Assembly (NCBI RefSeq): GCF_023631325.1
Contig: NZ_JALQDG010000003.1
Location: 1 to 64,000 of the forward strand
Origin: Caballeronia sp. INDeC2
GTDB taxonomy: Bacteria > Pseudomonadota > Gammaproteobacteria > Burkholderiales > Burkholderiaceae
DNA: 64,000 nt
Direction: 5' to 3'
A model generated the notes under the pieces. It had not been told where the DNA came from. It was given only the letters and a program-made list of their open reading frames with translations, and did no database searches. The position numbers and the translations under genes are program-made. Positions 1-8,539 of this stretch are shown piece by piece; position 1 is the stretch's first letter; every line of letters starts with the position of its first letter.

Positions 1-92
1 TGTCCTTGCGTGACGAGCTTCTTGACCGTCTCGGGCGTGGCGGCGACGCGCGCCTCGTTCGCCCGCGTTTCAGCAGGCACTCCGATGTGCAT
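1..92 (-). CDS. pntA: NAD(P) transhydrogenase subunit alpha, N-terminal fragment (runs off the window)
   Basis: Only the first 30 or so codons are present; the gene continues beyond base 1. The readable N-terminus, MHIGVPAETRANEARVAATP, is the characteristic opening of PntA, whose alanine-dehydrogenase-like domain binds NAD(H) in the proton-translocating transhydrogenase that makes NADPH at the inner membrane. A perfect Shine-Dalgarno (AGGAGG on the minus strand, 101-106) sits 8 nt before the ATG at 92-90, which fixes the start. It is divergent from the Nudix gene at 318. The family call comes from the N-terminal sequence only, so the rest of the protein is assumed. Confidence 0.8.
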   Translation of the reverse strand, partial: MHIGVPAETRANEARVAATPETVKKLVTQG

Positions 93-317
93 CTTCAAAT
101 CCTCCTGTCTGGGTTGCCATCGTCGCCCGGGGAAGGGTTAGGAAGGCTTAAGGCTCAGTTGTTATTTCAAATGCTGGAACCGACCGCTATCGCAACTGTA
201 ACCGAAGAATACGCGCGCAAGAATCCGATCCGGCACTCGTTTAGCCCGGCCAGCGTCAGCGCTTACCCTTAGGACGGGGCGCGCGGGATCGTCGCCGGGA
301 CGGTAAAATATCTCACC

Positions 318-800
318 ATGAAATCAGATACTTGGGCCCCCCACGTTACGGTGGCGGCGATCGTCGAGCGAGACGGTCGCTTTCTCGTCATCGAAGAACA
401 CACGTCGGCAGGGCTGCGAATCAACCAACCGGCCGGTCACCTCGAAGCGGGCGAAACGCTCGTCGAAGCGGTGATCCGCGAGACGCTCGAAGAAACGGCG
501 CATCGATTCGAGCCCGAGGCGCTCGTCGGCGCGTACATGACGCACTTCGCGCGGCCGGGGCGCGACGTCACGTATCTGCGGTTCACGTTCTGCGGCAAGT
601 CGTTGGGCGAAGAGGCCGAGCGTTCTCTCGATGACGGCATCGTGCGCGCGATGTGGCTCACCGCCGACGAGTTGCGAGCGTCTATCGAGCGGCACCGGAC
701 GCCGCTCGTGATGAAGTGTGTCGACGATTACTTAACCGGGCGGCGCGTGCCGCTCGATTTCATTCATACGCATTCGGTCGCGCCGGTGGTGCGGGCGTGA
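318..800 (+). CDS. Nudix hydrolase, NudJ-like
   Basis: A 160-residue protein with a full Nudix box: G40, E46, R54-E55 and E58-E59 fit GX5EX7REUXEEXGU, the Mg2+-binding helix that hydrolyses nucleoside diphosphates linked to another moiety. The spacing to mnmA downstream is 7 nt, and E. coli nudJ also lies directly before mnmA, so NudJ-type phosphatase activity (thiamine pyrophosphate or nucleoside pyrophosphates) is the best guess; substrate cannot be read from sequence. A TAAAAT-like -10 element lies just before the ATG (304-309), so a short or nearly absent leader is possible. Confidence 0.9.
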   Translation: MKSDTWAPHVTVAAIVERDGRFLVIEEHTSAGLRINQPAGHLEAGETLVEAVIRETLEETAHRFEPEALVGAYMTHFARPGRDVTYLRFTFCGKSLGEEAERSLDDGIVRAMWLTADELRASIERHRTPLVMKCVDDYLTGRRVPLDFIHTHSVAPVVRA

Positions 801-807
801 TATCCCT

Positions 808-1938
808 ATGAGCAAGCGAAGAGTGGTAGTGGGCATGTCGGGCGGCGTGGATTCGTCCGTGACGGCATGGCTTCTGAAAGAACAAGGCTACGATGTCGTC
901 GGCCTCTTCATGAAGAACTGGGAAGACGATGACGACGGCGAATACTGCTCGACCCGGCAGGACTGGATCGACGTGGTATCGGTCGCGGATCTGATCGGCA
1001 TCGATGTCGAGGCGGTCAACTTCGCCGCCGAATACAAGGACCGCGTGTTCGCGGAGTTTCTGCGCGAGTATTCGGCGGGCCGCACGCCCAACCCGGACGT
1101 GCTCTGCAACGCCGAAATCAAGTTCAAGGCGTTTCTCGATCACGCCATGTCGCTCGGCGCGGAAACCATCGCAACGGGCCATTACGCGCGCGTGCGCGAG
1201 CAAAACGGTCTGTTCCAGTTGCTCAAGGCCACGGATTCGACCAAGGATCAGTCGTATTTCCTGCATCGGCTGAATCAGGCGCAATTGTCGAAGACGCTGT
1301 TCCCGCTCGGCGAAATGCCGAAGACGAAAGTGCGCGAGATCGCCGCGCAGATCGGCCTGCCGAACGCGAAGAAAAAGGATTCGACAGGCATCTGCTTCAT
1401 CGGCGAAAGGCCGTTCCGCGAATTCCTCAACCGCTATTTGCCGACGAAGCCCGGGCCGATGAAGACGGCCGAAGGCAAGGTCGTCGGCGAGCATATCGGG
1501 CTCGCGTTCTATACGTTCGGGCAGCGCAAGGGCATCGGCATCGGCGGCGCGAAGGACGGCAGCGGCGAGCCGTGGTTCGTCGCCGGCAAGGACATGGCGA
1601 CGAATACGCTCTACGTGGTGCAGGGCCACGACCATCCGTGGCTTTTGTCGCCGACGCTCGTTGCGGGCAACACGAGCTGGGTCGCGGGCTTTGCGCCTGA
1701 AGAGGGCGTGGCGTGCGGCGCCAAGACGCGCTATCGGCAGCACGACGCGGCGTGCCGCTTCGCGAACGCGGACGACGGCCGCTTCGCGCTTCATTTCGAC
1801 GACGCGCAGTGGGCCGTCACGCCGGGCCAATCCGCCGTGCTGTATCAGGACGACGTGTGTCTGGGCGGCGGCATCATCGAGCACGCGGTGACGGAGCAGG
1901 GGACGACGCAAACGGCGGTGCTTTCGGTCGCGCGTTAG
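808..1938 (+). CDS. mnmA: tRNA-specific 2-thiouridylase MnmA
   Basis: A 376-residue PP-loop enzyme that adenylates and thiolates U34 of tRNA-Glu, -Gln and -Lys, taking persulfide sulfur from the IscS/Tus relay. The P-loop SGGVDSS is at residues 11-17. The two catalytic cysteines are visible: Cys100 in NPDVLCN and Cys196 in [10 protein letters not shown]. Length matches the family. It starts 7 nt after the Nudix gene and is probably co-transcribed with it. The C-terminal beta-barrel region ends normally at VLSVAR. Nothing unusual. Confidence 0.97.
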   Translation: MSKRRVVVGMSGGVDSSVTAWLLKEQGYDVVGLFMKNWEDDDDGEYCSTRQDWIDVVSVADLIGIDVEAVNFAAEYKDRVFAEFLREYSAGRTPNPDVLCNAEIKFKAFLDHAMSLGAETIATGHYARVREQNGLFQLLKATDSTKDQSYFLHRLNQAQLSKTLFPLGEMPKTKVREIAAQIGLPNAKKKDSTGICFIGERPFREFLNRYLPTKPGPMKTAEGKVVGEHIGLAFYTFGQRKGIGIGGAKDGSGEPWFVAGKDMATNTLYVVQGHDHPWLLSPTLVAGNTSWVAGFAPEEGVACGAKTRYRQHDAACRFANADDGRFALHFDDAQWAVTPGQSAVLYQDDVCLGGGIIEHAVTEQGTTQTAVLSVAR

Positions 1939-1943
1939 CAACG

Positions 1944-1965
1944 AGCCCTGGCTTCGGTCAGGGCT
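1944..1965 (+). terminator. Hairpin after mnmA
   Basis: The arms AGCCCTG (1944-1950) and CAGGGCT (1959-1965) form a 7-bp stem over an 8-nt loop directly after the mnmA stop codon. No long U-run follows, so this may be a weak or factor-assisted terminator. Confidence 0.4.
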
Positions 1966-2018
1966 TCGTGCGCTTCTATCGGTCCGATAAAAACTATTTT
2001 GATACAAGCGCTTGACGG

Positions 2019-2036
2019 TCTATCTAGTGATAGATA
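2019..2036. promoter_or_regulatory. Putative TetR operator (site 1, upstream of the tetR gene)
   Basis: Overlapping perfect inverted repeats: TCTATC-TAGT-GATAGA (2019-2034) and TATCTA-GTGA-TAGATA (2021-2036), 34 nt before the TetR start codon. Closely related repeats occur twice in front of the hydrolase gene (2676-2697 and 2823-2840). Small TetR-family repressors commonly bind palindromes of this size next to their own gene, so autoregulation is inferred. Confidence 0.6.
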
Positions 2037-2069
2037 AATTACGCACATCGAACGCAGGGGCAATGACAC

Positions 2070-2627
2070 ATGGACAAAAACACGGTACGCGAAGCGCTGC
2101 TCGATCACGCTCAGACCTTGTTGATGACGCGCGGCTACAACGGATTCAGCTATCGCGACTTGTCCGGACTGGTCGGCGTGAAGACCTCGAGCATCCACTA
2201 TTACTTTCCGACGAAGGAAGATCTCGCGCTCGAAGCCGTGAACGCATACAGCGCGGACGTGATGTCGTCGATCTACGCCATCGACAGTTCCGCCCCCGCC
2301 GACAAGAAACTCGATCGATATACGAAGCTCTTTGGGCGGATCATCGGCGGCGGCAATCAGATTTGCCTATGCGGCATGCTCGCGTCGGATATCGAATCGC
2401 TGCCGGAGCAGGTTCGTCACGCGGTGCAGTCGTTCTACAAGGCGAACGAGAACTGGCTGGCCAAAGTGCTCGCCGAGGGCGAAGCGCAGGACACGCTCGA
2501 TGCCGGTGGAAAACCCGAGGCTGCGGCGCGCACCTTGTACGCCGCATTCCAGGGAAGCCTGCTCGCATGCCGCCTGTTCCAGACACGAACGCGGCTCGAA
2601 GAAGTCGCGGACGCATTCCGGCGGTAG
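2070..2627 (+). CDS. TetR/AcrR family transcriptional regulator
   Basis: A 185-residue repressor. The N-terminal 45 residues form the TetR helix-turn-helix (GYNGFSYRDLSGLVGVKTSS followed by IHYYFPTKEDL). The C-terminal ligand domain carries a Cys-x-Cys (QICLCGMLASD), seen in NemR-like members that respond to electrophiles; cysteine sensing here is inference. TATCTA/TAGATA palindromes lie just upstream and again before the alpha/beta hydrolase gene, so the hydrolase is the likely target along with the regulator itself. The ATG at 2070 was chosen because the HTH starts immediately after it. Confidence 0.9.
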   Translation: MDKNTVREALLDHAQTLLMTRGYNGFSYRDLSGLVGVKTSSIHYYFPTKEDLALEAVNAYSADVMSSIYAIDSSAPADKKLDRYTKLFGRIIGGGNQICLCGMLASDIESLPEQVRHAVQSFYKANENWLAKVLAEGEAQDTLDAGGKPEAAARTLYAAFQGSLLACRLFQTRTRLEEVADAFRR

Positions 2628-2675
2628 ATAAGCCTGTGGATAACCTTGTGAAGAACTTATGAATTAACGAATAGT

Positions 2676-2697
2676 TATCTATCGTCGAGTAGATAGA
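2676..2697. promoter_or_regulatory. Putative TetR operator (site 2)
   Basis: The same half-sites as site 1, TATCTA (2676-2681) and TAGATA (2690-2695), here 8 nt apart instead of 4. TCTATC (2678-2683) and GATAGA (2692-2697) also pair. It lies 49 nt after the TetR stop codon and about 250 nt before the hydrolase start. Confidence 0.5.
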
Positions 2698-2822
2698 TTT
2701 TGGTGGATTAAGGGAGTTTTCTGAGCGCCGCACCGTTTTCGTCCATTGGCATGGCGAGAGGGTGAGCGTTTCGGGAAGAAAGCGCCTGCATCGGACGTCC
2801 AATGTGCCTGCTGCAAATCAAT

Positions 2823-2840
2823 ATCTATCTAGTAGTAGAT
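2823..2840. promoter_or_regulatory. Putative TetR operator (site 3, upstream of the hydrolase)
   Basis: ATCTA (2827-2831) and TAGAT (2836-2840) with the 4-nt spacer GTAG form a near-copy of site 1. An extra ATCTA copy starts at 2823. The site is about 100 nt before the hydrolase start codon, so a bound repressor could block its promoter. Confidence 0.55.
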
Positions 2841-2943
2841 GTAATCACGCAGTCAGAGTTGCTTTTGTTTCACCACTCGCTCCTCTGTTGCCGCGACCAC
2901 CGGCGCAGCGGCTCAACCGAATCGAAGAAGAAGGAAGTGCATC

Positions 2944-4014
2944 ATGAAGAAGCTCAAAGCCGCCCTCATCGCCACCGCCGTTGCAACCGCCGTGTTGGCG
3001 CAATCCGCCGCGCATGCGCAATCCGCCGCGCATGCGCAATCCGCCGCGCATGCGCAATCCGCCGCGCCTGTCCTCGAACCGGCGACCCAGCACTTCATCG
3101 AAGCCCTCGCCGCGAGCAACGCGCCGCCGATCTACACGCTGTCGCCCGCCGACGCGCGCAACGTGCTCGCCGCCGCGCAAGCCCAGCCGGTGAAGAAACA
3201 GGCGGCGAAGATCGAGGATCGCGTGATCGGAGCCGGACCGACGGGCAAAATCGCGCTGCGCATCGTGCGGCCCGAGCACGCGAGCGGCCCGCTGCCGGTG
3301 ATCATGTATTTCCACGGCGGCGGCTGGGTGCTCGGCGACAAGAACACGCACGACCGGCTCGTGCGGGAAATCGCGAACGGCGCGCAGGCCGAAGTCGTGT
3401 TCGTCGACTACGACCGCTCGCCGGAAACGAAGTACCCGGTGCCGATAGAAGAGGCTTATGCGGCGACGCGTTACGTGGCAGAGCACGCTCGCGAATTCAA
3501 CGTCGATGCATCGCGCATGGCCGTCGCGGGCGATAGCGTCGGCGGAAACATGGCCGCGGCCGTCACGCTGCTTGCGAAGGAACGCGGCGGCCCGAAGCTG
3601 CGCGCGCAGGTTCTGTTTTATCCGGTGACCGACGCGAATTTCGACGACGGCTCGTACACGCAGTTCGCGAACGGCCCGTGGCTCACCCGCGACGCGATGA
3701 AATGGTTCTGGGACGCTTACGCGCCGAACGTCGCGGACCGCGAGAAGATCACGGCATCGCCGTTGCGCGCGAGCATCGATCAATTGAAGGGATTGCCGCG
3801 CGCGCTCGTCATCACCGACGAAAACGATGTGCTGCGGGACGAAGGCGAAGCCTATGCGCGCAAGCTGACGCAGGCGGGCGTGCCGGTGACGTCGGCGCGC
3901 TACAACGGCACCATCCACGACTTCGTGATGCTCAACGCGCTGGCGGATACGCCCGCGACGCGCGCCGCGATCGCCCAGGCAAACGCGACACTGAAAGCCG
4001 CGCTGAAGAAGTAA
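2944..4014 (+). CDS. Secreted alpha/beta hydrolase of the hormone-sensitive-lipase type
   Basis: A 356-residue esterase/lipase-like protein. It has a Sec signal peptide (MKKLKAALIATAVATAVLA) and should act in the periplasm or outside the cell. The oxyanion-hole motif HGGGW, the nucleophile elbow GDSVGG (Ser198), an acidic DEND segment and GTIHDF supply a complete Ser-Asp-His triad set for the HSL/acetyl-hydrolase family. The signal-peptide boundary contains an in-frame 18-bp tandem repeat giving QSAAHA copies. Substrate is unknown. It is probably under control of the upstream TetR protein, whose operator-like palindromes precede it. A good SD (AAGAAGGA) precedes the ATG. Confidence 0.88.
   Translation: MKKLKAALIATAVATAVLAQSAAHAQSAAHAQSAAHAQSAAPVLEPATQHFIEALAASNAPPIYTLSPADARNVLAAAQAQPVKKQAAKIEDRVIGAGPTGKIALRIVRPEHASGPLPVIMYFHGGGWVLGDKNTHDRLVREIANGAQAEVVFVDYDRSPETKYPVPIEEAYAATRYVAEHAREFNVDASRMAVAGDSVGGNMAAAVTLLAKERGGPKLRAQVLFYPVTDANFDDGSYTQFANGPWLTRDAMKWFWDAYAPNVADREKITASPLRASIDQLKGLPRALVITDENDVLRDEGEAYARKLTQAGVPVTSARYNGTIHDFVMLNALADTPATRAAIAQANATLKAALKK
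3001..3066 (+). repeat. 18-bp in-frame tandem repeat in the hydrolase signal-peptide boundary
   Basis: The unit CAATCCGCCGCGCATGCG occurs three times without change (3001-3018, 3019-3036, 3037-3054), followed by a fourth copy that diverges after 12 nt. Each unit encodes QSAAHA, and every Ala-His-Ala or Ala-Ala step is a possible signal-peptidase site. Copy number can change by slippage without breaking the frame. Confidence 0.95.
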
Positions 4015-4019
4015 AGCGG

Positions 4020-4048
4020 GAACGCTCCCGCCGCGCGCGGGAGCGTTC
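4020..4048. terminator. Hairpin between the convergent hydrolase and GST genes
   Basis: A 12-bp perfect stem (GAACGCTCCCGC at 4020-4031 against 4037-4048) with a 5-nt loop lies between two converging stop codons. It lacks U-tracts on either side, but its position and stability suit a bidirectional terminator. Confidence 0.6.
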
Positions 4049-4058
4049 GTCGCGAGGA

Positions 4059-4670
4059 TCAGACCGGCGCGGTATCCACGAACGACGGGCGCTGCGAGAT
4101 GCGCGCGTAGTACTTGTCGAGATTCGGATGCGCGTCGCGCCAGTTCACATCGGGCATGCGGAAGTCGAGATAACCGAGCGCGCAGCCGCACGCGATATCC
4201 GCGAGCGTGAAGCGGTTCGCCGAGCACCATTGCTTCGAGCCGATACCGCGCGCCATCGCGCGCAGGCCGTCCTCGATCTTGTGACGCTGGCGCGTCGTCC
4301 ACTTTTCGCTGCGATGCGCTTCTTCGCGCAGCACGCCTTCGAGGCGAATCAGCACGGCGGCATCGAGCATGCCGTCGGCGAGCGCTTCCCAGCAACGCAC
4401 TTCGGTGCGCTCGCGGCGCTCCTGCGGCAGCAGCTTGCCGACAGGCGTGAGCGTGTCCACGTACTCGCAGATGACGCGCGAATCGAACACCGCTTCGCCG
4501 TCGTCCAGAATGAGACACGGCACCTTGCCGAGCGGGTTGAAATCGTGGATCTTCGAATCGGATGCCCAGACGTCTTCGAGCACCAGTTCGCAGTCGATCT
4601 TCTTCTCCGCCATGACGATCCGCACTTTGCGGACGAACGGGCTGGGATGCGAACCGATCAGTTTCATCAT
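4059..4670 (-). CDS. Glutathione S-transferase family protein
   Basis: A 203-residue soluble protein with the two-domain GST plan. The N-terminal thioredoxin-like domain opens MMKLIGSHPSPFVRKVRIVM, where Ser9/Ser11 could activate glutathione, and contains the cis-Pro turn in GKVPCLILDDGEAVFDSRVI. An all-helical C-terminal domain follows. The sequence resembles the YibF-like class of short proteobacterial GSTs; substrate unknown. It is convergent with the secreted hydrolase and stands alone. Confidence 0.88.
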   Translation of the reverse strand: MMKLIGSHPSPFVRKVRIVMAEKKIDCELVLEDVWASDSKIHDFNPLGKVPCLILDDGEAVFDSRVICEYVDTLTPVGKLLPQERRERTEVRCWEALADGMLDAAVLIRLEGVLREEAHRSEKWTTRQRHKIEDGLRAMARGIGSKQWCSANRFTLADIACGCALGYLDFRMPDVNWRDAHPNLDKYYARISQRPSFVDTAPV

Positions 4671-4817
4671 CTAATTTTCAGGGTTGATTCGGAATGCGGG
4701 CGACGACGATCTTAACCGGGCGCGCACGAACCATCGGCAAATTAGAGATAGCTTCCATCGTCAATGTCGTCTGCCGGCAACATGAAGTGCGCCAGCCCGA
4801 CGCCGGCGCGGCGTGGT

Positions 4818-5519
4818 TCACTGCGCGCTGGCAGTCGTCGCGGTGCTCGTCGTCGGACACGGCAGAACCGGCGCGGGCGCGGGCTTCGCGTTCGCAGCGC
4901 TCCTGCCCTTCGCGGATGTGGCCGGCGCGCTCGTCGTCGTGGGAAGCGCGCTCAGGCTGCGCACGCCCGCGGAGATCGCGGAGGCAAGCGCATCGACCGC
5001 CTTGCGATGACCGTCGACGAGCGCGTCGTAACCCGTGTCCACGCGTTCCTGCGCGACGGTCCGGCACGTCAGCACCGTATCCGATCCGGCGGCGCGCACG
5101 CTCCACACGGCGTCGATCACGGCCTGCGAGCCCGGCCACGATTCGAAGCGCCGCACGTTCACCTTCACGCGATACACCGGCACCGACTCCGGATGCGGCG
5201 TGCCGTAGACATCGATCGCGCCGAGCTGCTGCGTGAGATCGGCGGACAGCGCGCGCCGCACTTCGTCGCCGGGCAGCGACGCCCAGCGTTCCTCTTCGAG
5301 CACGCGCACCTGCGCGGGACTCGTCTGCACCACCAACTGATTCTTCGCGACCTGCTGCGGCACGTCGACCGGCGCAAGCTCGAAATAGAACGACGCCTGC
5401 GCGGTCGGCACCGGACGCGCGTCGCCGCCGCCGAGCGTGTAGAAACGGCTCGTCGGCGAAGCGCAGGCGGCGAGCATCGCCGACGCGCTCAGGGTCAACA
5501 TCAACGAGCCGAACTTCAT
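4818..5519 (-). CDS. pqiC: PqiC-like outer-membrane lipoprotein
   Basis: A 233-residue lipoprotein with a lipobox (LAAC at residues 16-19 of MKFGSLMLTLSASAMLAAC), followed by the ABC-type transport auxiliary (DUF330) fold. In E. coli PqiC sits in the outer membrane and receives the PqiB needle that links it to the inner membrane for lipid transport. The start overlaps the end of pqiB by 4 nt, so the two are translationally coupled. The C-terminus is a low-complexity Ala/Pro/Thr-rich tail. It is the last gene of the minus-strand operon pqiA1-pqiA2-pqiB-pqiC. Confidence 0.88.
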   Translation of the reverse strand: MKFGSLMLTLSASAMLAACASPTSRFYTLGGGDARPVPTAQASFYFELAPVDVPQQVAKNQLVVQTSPAQVRVLEEERWASLPGDEVRRALSADLTQQLGAIDVYGTPHPESVPVYRVKVNVRRFESWPGSQAVIDAVWSVRAAGSDTVLTCRTVAQERVDTGYDALVDGHRKAVDALASAISAGVRSLSALPTTTSAPATSAKGRSAANAKPAPAPVLPCPTTSTATTASAQ

Positions 5520-7189
5520 GGTTTGTCTCCCGATTTCCCGCGCACGAGCGATTCCGGATGGCGCTCCAGATAATCCGCGAGCGAGTTGAGCGATTGCAGC
5601 GTGCGCGTGAGTTCCTGCAGCGCCTGATGCACGTCCGACTGAAGCGGCGAGTCCGATTGCAGCGTCGACTGAGCCTGGCCGAACGTCTTCTTCGCCTCCG
5701 AGAGCGTGTCGCGCATTTCCGGCAGGACTTCCTTGTCCATCCGGTCGAAGAGCGCGTTCGCGTTCTTGAGCGACCCGTTCAGATTGGTGCCGATTTCATC
5801 GAACGGAATCTTGTCGATCTTGCGCGCAATGTCCGCGATCTGCAGTTGCAGTTCGTCGAGCGTGTTCGGCACGGTCGGCAGTTCGAGCGGATCGTTGCTG
5901 GCGTTGACCTTCGCGGGCGCGGCCTTCGGGAAGAAGTCGAGCGCGACGTACAACTGGCTCGTCAGCAGGTTGCCGGTGCGCAACTGTCCGCGCAGGCCGC
6001 GATTCACGAGCAGTTGCAGCATGTCCTGACTCGCCGTCGAACCTTGCTCCGGGAGCGCCTGCTTCGCGCGCCGGCCGAGACGATCGGGATAGAGATCGAT
6101 CGTGACCGGCATCATGAACGAATGCGACTTCGGATCGTATCGCACGCCGATGCCCGTGACTTGCCCGAGCACGATGCCGCGGAAATCGACCGGCGCGCCG
6201 ACCGACAGCCCGCGCAACGATTGATTGAAGTTCATCACGACATGCACGGCCTGGCCATCGGGATCGCGCATCGCGTCGGCCTGATCGCCGGCGAGGCGGA
6301 AGGTCGCGTTGTTTTGCGCCTGCGGCCCGGACTGCTGGTTCACCGGCGTCTGGAACGCGATGCCGCCCAGCACGACCGTTGCGAGCGATTGCGTGTTGAG
6401 CGTGAAGCCGCTCGAATCGAGCCGCAGATCGACGCCGCTCGCATGCCACCAGCGCGAGTTGGTACCGACGTACTGATCGTAGGGCGCGGTGACGAACACT
6501 TGCAGCGTGACGCCGGTGCCGTCCTTGTCGAGCGAGAACGCGACGACCTGCCCGACCTGCACGCGCCGGTAGTAGACCGGCGAGCCGATATCGAGCGAGC
6601 CGAGCGACTCGCCGTGCAGCGTGAACGTGTGGCCCTTCTGGTCGCCCGTGACGGCGGGCGGCGTCTCCAGACCGACGAAGTACGTCTGGTCCTCGGTCGA
6701 CTTGCCCGCATCGACGCCTATATACGCGCCCGACAGAAGCGTCGACAGCCCCGTCACGCCGCTTGCCGCGACGCGCGGGCGCACGACCCAGAAGCGCGTG
6801 TCCTTTACCGCGAAATCGGTGGCTTCCTTGGTGAGTTGCACATCGACGAGCACGCGCGAATGATCCTTCGACAGCGTGATGGTCTTGACCGTGCCGATAT
6901 CGACGTCCTTGAACTTGACCTTCGTCTTGCCCGGCTCGAGGCCTTCCGCACTCACGAAGCTGATGGTCACCGTCGGTCCGCGGCTCGACACCGTCTTCAC
7001 GACGAGAATCACGCCGATCAGCGCCGCCACGAGCGGAATGACCCACACGAGCGACGGCAGCCAGCGGCTGCGCGGCTCGATCACCGGCTCGGGCAGATTC
7101 GGCGGCAGGCCGCCGCCTTTGCCTTTTTCGCCGTTGCCGGCGGGCGGCGCGGGCTGCTTCGGGTCGTTCGGACCTTGGGCACTAGTCAT
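5516..7189 (-). CDS. pqiB: Intermembrane lipid-transport MCE protein PqiB
   Basis: A 557-residue protein, close to the 546 residues of E. coli PqiB. After a Pro/Gly-rich cytosolic start there is one transmembrane helix (LPSLVWVIPLVAALIGVILV), then repeated MCE/MlaD domains and a long C-terminal helical segment expected to form the periplasm-spanning tunnel. The start codon overlaps the stop of the upstream PqiA half (ATGACTAG, 8 nt). Function is inferred from family: phospholipid movement between the membranes and envelope integrity. Confidence 0.93.
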   Translation of the reverse strand: MTSAQGPNDPKQPAPPAGNGEKGKGGGLPPNLPEPVIEPRSRWLPSLVWVIPLVAALIGVILVVKTVSSRGPTVTISFVSAEGLEPGKTKVKFKDVDIGTVKTITLSKDHSRVLVDVQLTKEATDFAVKDTRFWVVRPRVAASGVTGLSTLLSGAYIGVDAGKSTEDQTYFVGLETPPAVTGDQKGHTFTLHGESLGSLDIGSPVYYRRVQVGQVVAFSLDKDGTGVTLQVFVTAPYDQYVGTNSRWWHASGVDLRLDSSGFTLNTQSLATVVLGGIAFQTPVNQQSGPQAQNNATFRLAGDQADAMRDPDGQAVHVVMNFNQSLRGLSVGAPVDFRGIVLGQVTGIGVRYDPKSHSFMMPVTIDLYPDRLGRRAKQALPEQGSTASQDMLQLLVNRGLRGQLRTGNLLTSQLYVALDFFPKAAPAKVNASNDPLELPTVPNTLDELQLQIADIARKIDKIPFDEIGTNLNGSLKNANALFDRMDKEVLPEMRDTLSEAKKTFGQAQSTLQSDSPLQSDVHQALQELTRTLQSLNSLADYLERHPESLVRGKSGDKP

Positions 7190-7862
7190 ATTTCTTTCCT
7201 GACGGTTCGATGTTGTCCCACATGAGGCGCGGGTCGAATTGCATGGACGCGATCATCGTCAGCACGACGACCGACGCGAACGCGAGCGCGCCCGGACCCG
7301 GCGTGATGACCGCGAGCGACTTGAAGCGCACGAGCGCGATGGTGAGCGTAATCACGAAGACATCGAGCATCGACCAGCGGCCGATACCTTCGACGATGCG
7401 AAAGAGCGTCGTGCGCTGACGCGGCCGCCAGGTCGAGCGCCGCTGCACGCTGATGGTGAGAAAGGCGAGCGTGAAAAGCTTGAGCATCGGCACGAGAATG
7501 CTGGCGACGAAAATCACCGCGGCGAGCGGATAGTCGCCGTCGTTCCAGAAGAGCGCGACGCCGCTCATGATGGTGTCGTCCTCGGAGCCGAGAATCGACG
7601 ACGTGTGCATGATCGGAAAGAGATTCGCCGGGATATAGAGGATCGCCGCGCTGATGAGCAGCGCCCACGTGCGCGCGATGCTGTCCGGATGGCGCCGGTG
7701 CACGACCGCGTCGCAGCGCGTGCAGCGTTGCTTCTCGACGGTGTACGCGAGCGGCTGGACAAGCCCGCATGCATGACACGCCACGACGTTCGCGCGCGAC
7801 GCGGTGGTGTAGTACGTCTCGCTCGCTTGCTCGCCCGTGCCGGGATCGATCGGATCGTTCAC
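7182..7862 (-). CDS. pqiA: PqiA-like membrane protein, second half-protein
   Basis: A 226-residue inner-membrane protein with one PqiA domain. It has two CxxC zinc-ribbon pairs (CHACG and CTRCD) near the N-terminus and four hydrophobic helices. E. coli PqiA (about 417 residues) contains two such domains in one chain; here they are separate genes. I chose the GTG at 7862 because it opens NDPIDPGTGEQAS directly before the zinc ribbon and overlaps the preceding gene's stop by 4 nt (GTGA). The frame is open further upstream, but that part reads through the neighbouring gene and looks non-coding. Confidence 0.85.
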   Translation of the reverse strand: MNDPIDPGTGEQASETYYTTASRANVVACHACGLVQPLAYTVEKQRCTRCDAVVHRRHPDSIARTWALLISAAILYIPANLFPIMHTSSILGSEDDTIMSGVALFWNDGDYPLAAVIFVASILVPMLKLFTLAFLTISVQRRSTWRPRQRTTLFRIVEGIGRWSMLDVFVITLTIALVRFKSLAVITPGPGALAFASVVVLTMIASMQFDPRLMWDNIEPSGKKYD

Positions 7863-8539
7863 GATTTCTGCCTCGCTTCGGAGGGAATGCGCTTGCGGCC
7901 GTACATCGGCTTCGTCTCGCCGCGCGGGCCGAGCGTGCTCGCGATATCCCACAGCGCGCGCGGATCGAAGCTCACGACGACCGCGAACATGAGCGTCAGC
8001 GCGCCGAACGCGAAGAGCGCCGCTTCGGGAATCACGCGCGCGATGCTGACCATCTTCACGAGCGTGACGAGCACGCCGAGCATGAACACTTCGATCATTC
8101 CCCACGGACGCACGAACTGAATACCGCGCAAGAACGCGTTGAAGCCCGGCGGAATATAGCCCGAGCGCAGCGGGAGCAGCACGTAGAGCAGCGCGAGCAA
8201 CTCGCACAGCGGAAACAGGATGGTCGAGCAGAAGACGAGCACCGCCATGATCTCCATCTGCTCGTTCCACAGCGCGACGATCGCGCCGATGAGCGTGGTC
8301 TGAGATGTGAGACCGTTCGCATCCAGCTCGACGATGGGAAAGCCCTGCGCGATCACGAACGTGACGAGCGCGGCAAGCGTCATCGCGCAGATCTTGTCGA
8401 GGTTCGACGAGATGCTCCGATAGAGCAGCGAGCCGCAGCGCGGACATTTCGCCGAAGTGCGCCGAGGGAGCGCACGTTTATGGAAGAGCGCGTCGCATTC
8501 GTGACACGCAATCAGGTCATGCGGTTCGTTCGCGTTCAT
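7859..8539 (-). CDS. pqiA: PqiA-like membrane protein, first half-protein
   Basis: A 226-residue inner-membrane protein with one PqiA domain: two CxxC motifs (CHECD, CPRCG) in the first 45 residues and four transmembrane segments. It is the first gene of a tightly overlapping pqiA1-pqiA2-pqiB-pqiC operon. I used the ATG at 8539 (MNANEPHDLIACHECD); the frame is open to 8614, but the extra Arg/Ser-rich residues do not resemble the family. No strong SD is visible before it. In E. coli the locus is induced by paraquat/SoxRS; nothing here shows the same control. Confidence 0.85.
   Translation of the reverse strand: MNANEPHDLIACHECDALFHKRALPRRTSAKCPRCGSLLYRSISSNLDKICAMTLAALVTFVIAQGFPIVELDANGLTSQTTLIGAIVALWNEQMEIMAVLVFCSTILFPLCELLALLYVLLPLRSGYIPPGFNAFLRGIQFVRPWGMIEVFMLGVLVTLVKMVSIARVIPEAALFAFGALTLMFAVVVSFDPRALWDIASTLGPRGETKPMYGRKRIPSEARQKS

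Noticed and set aside
2635..2643. Perfect DnaA box (TGTGGATAA) after the TetR gene
   Set aside because: Single copy, no AT-rich unwinding element, no dnaA or other origin genes nearby; a 9-mer occurs by chance in a genome.
2845..4518. 557-codon open frame on the minus strand across the hydrolase and GST
   Set aside because: Antisense to the hydrolase and out of frame with the GST; the translation is low-complexity.
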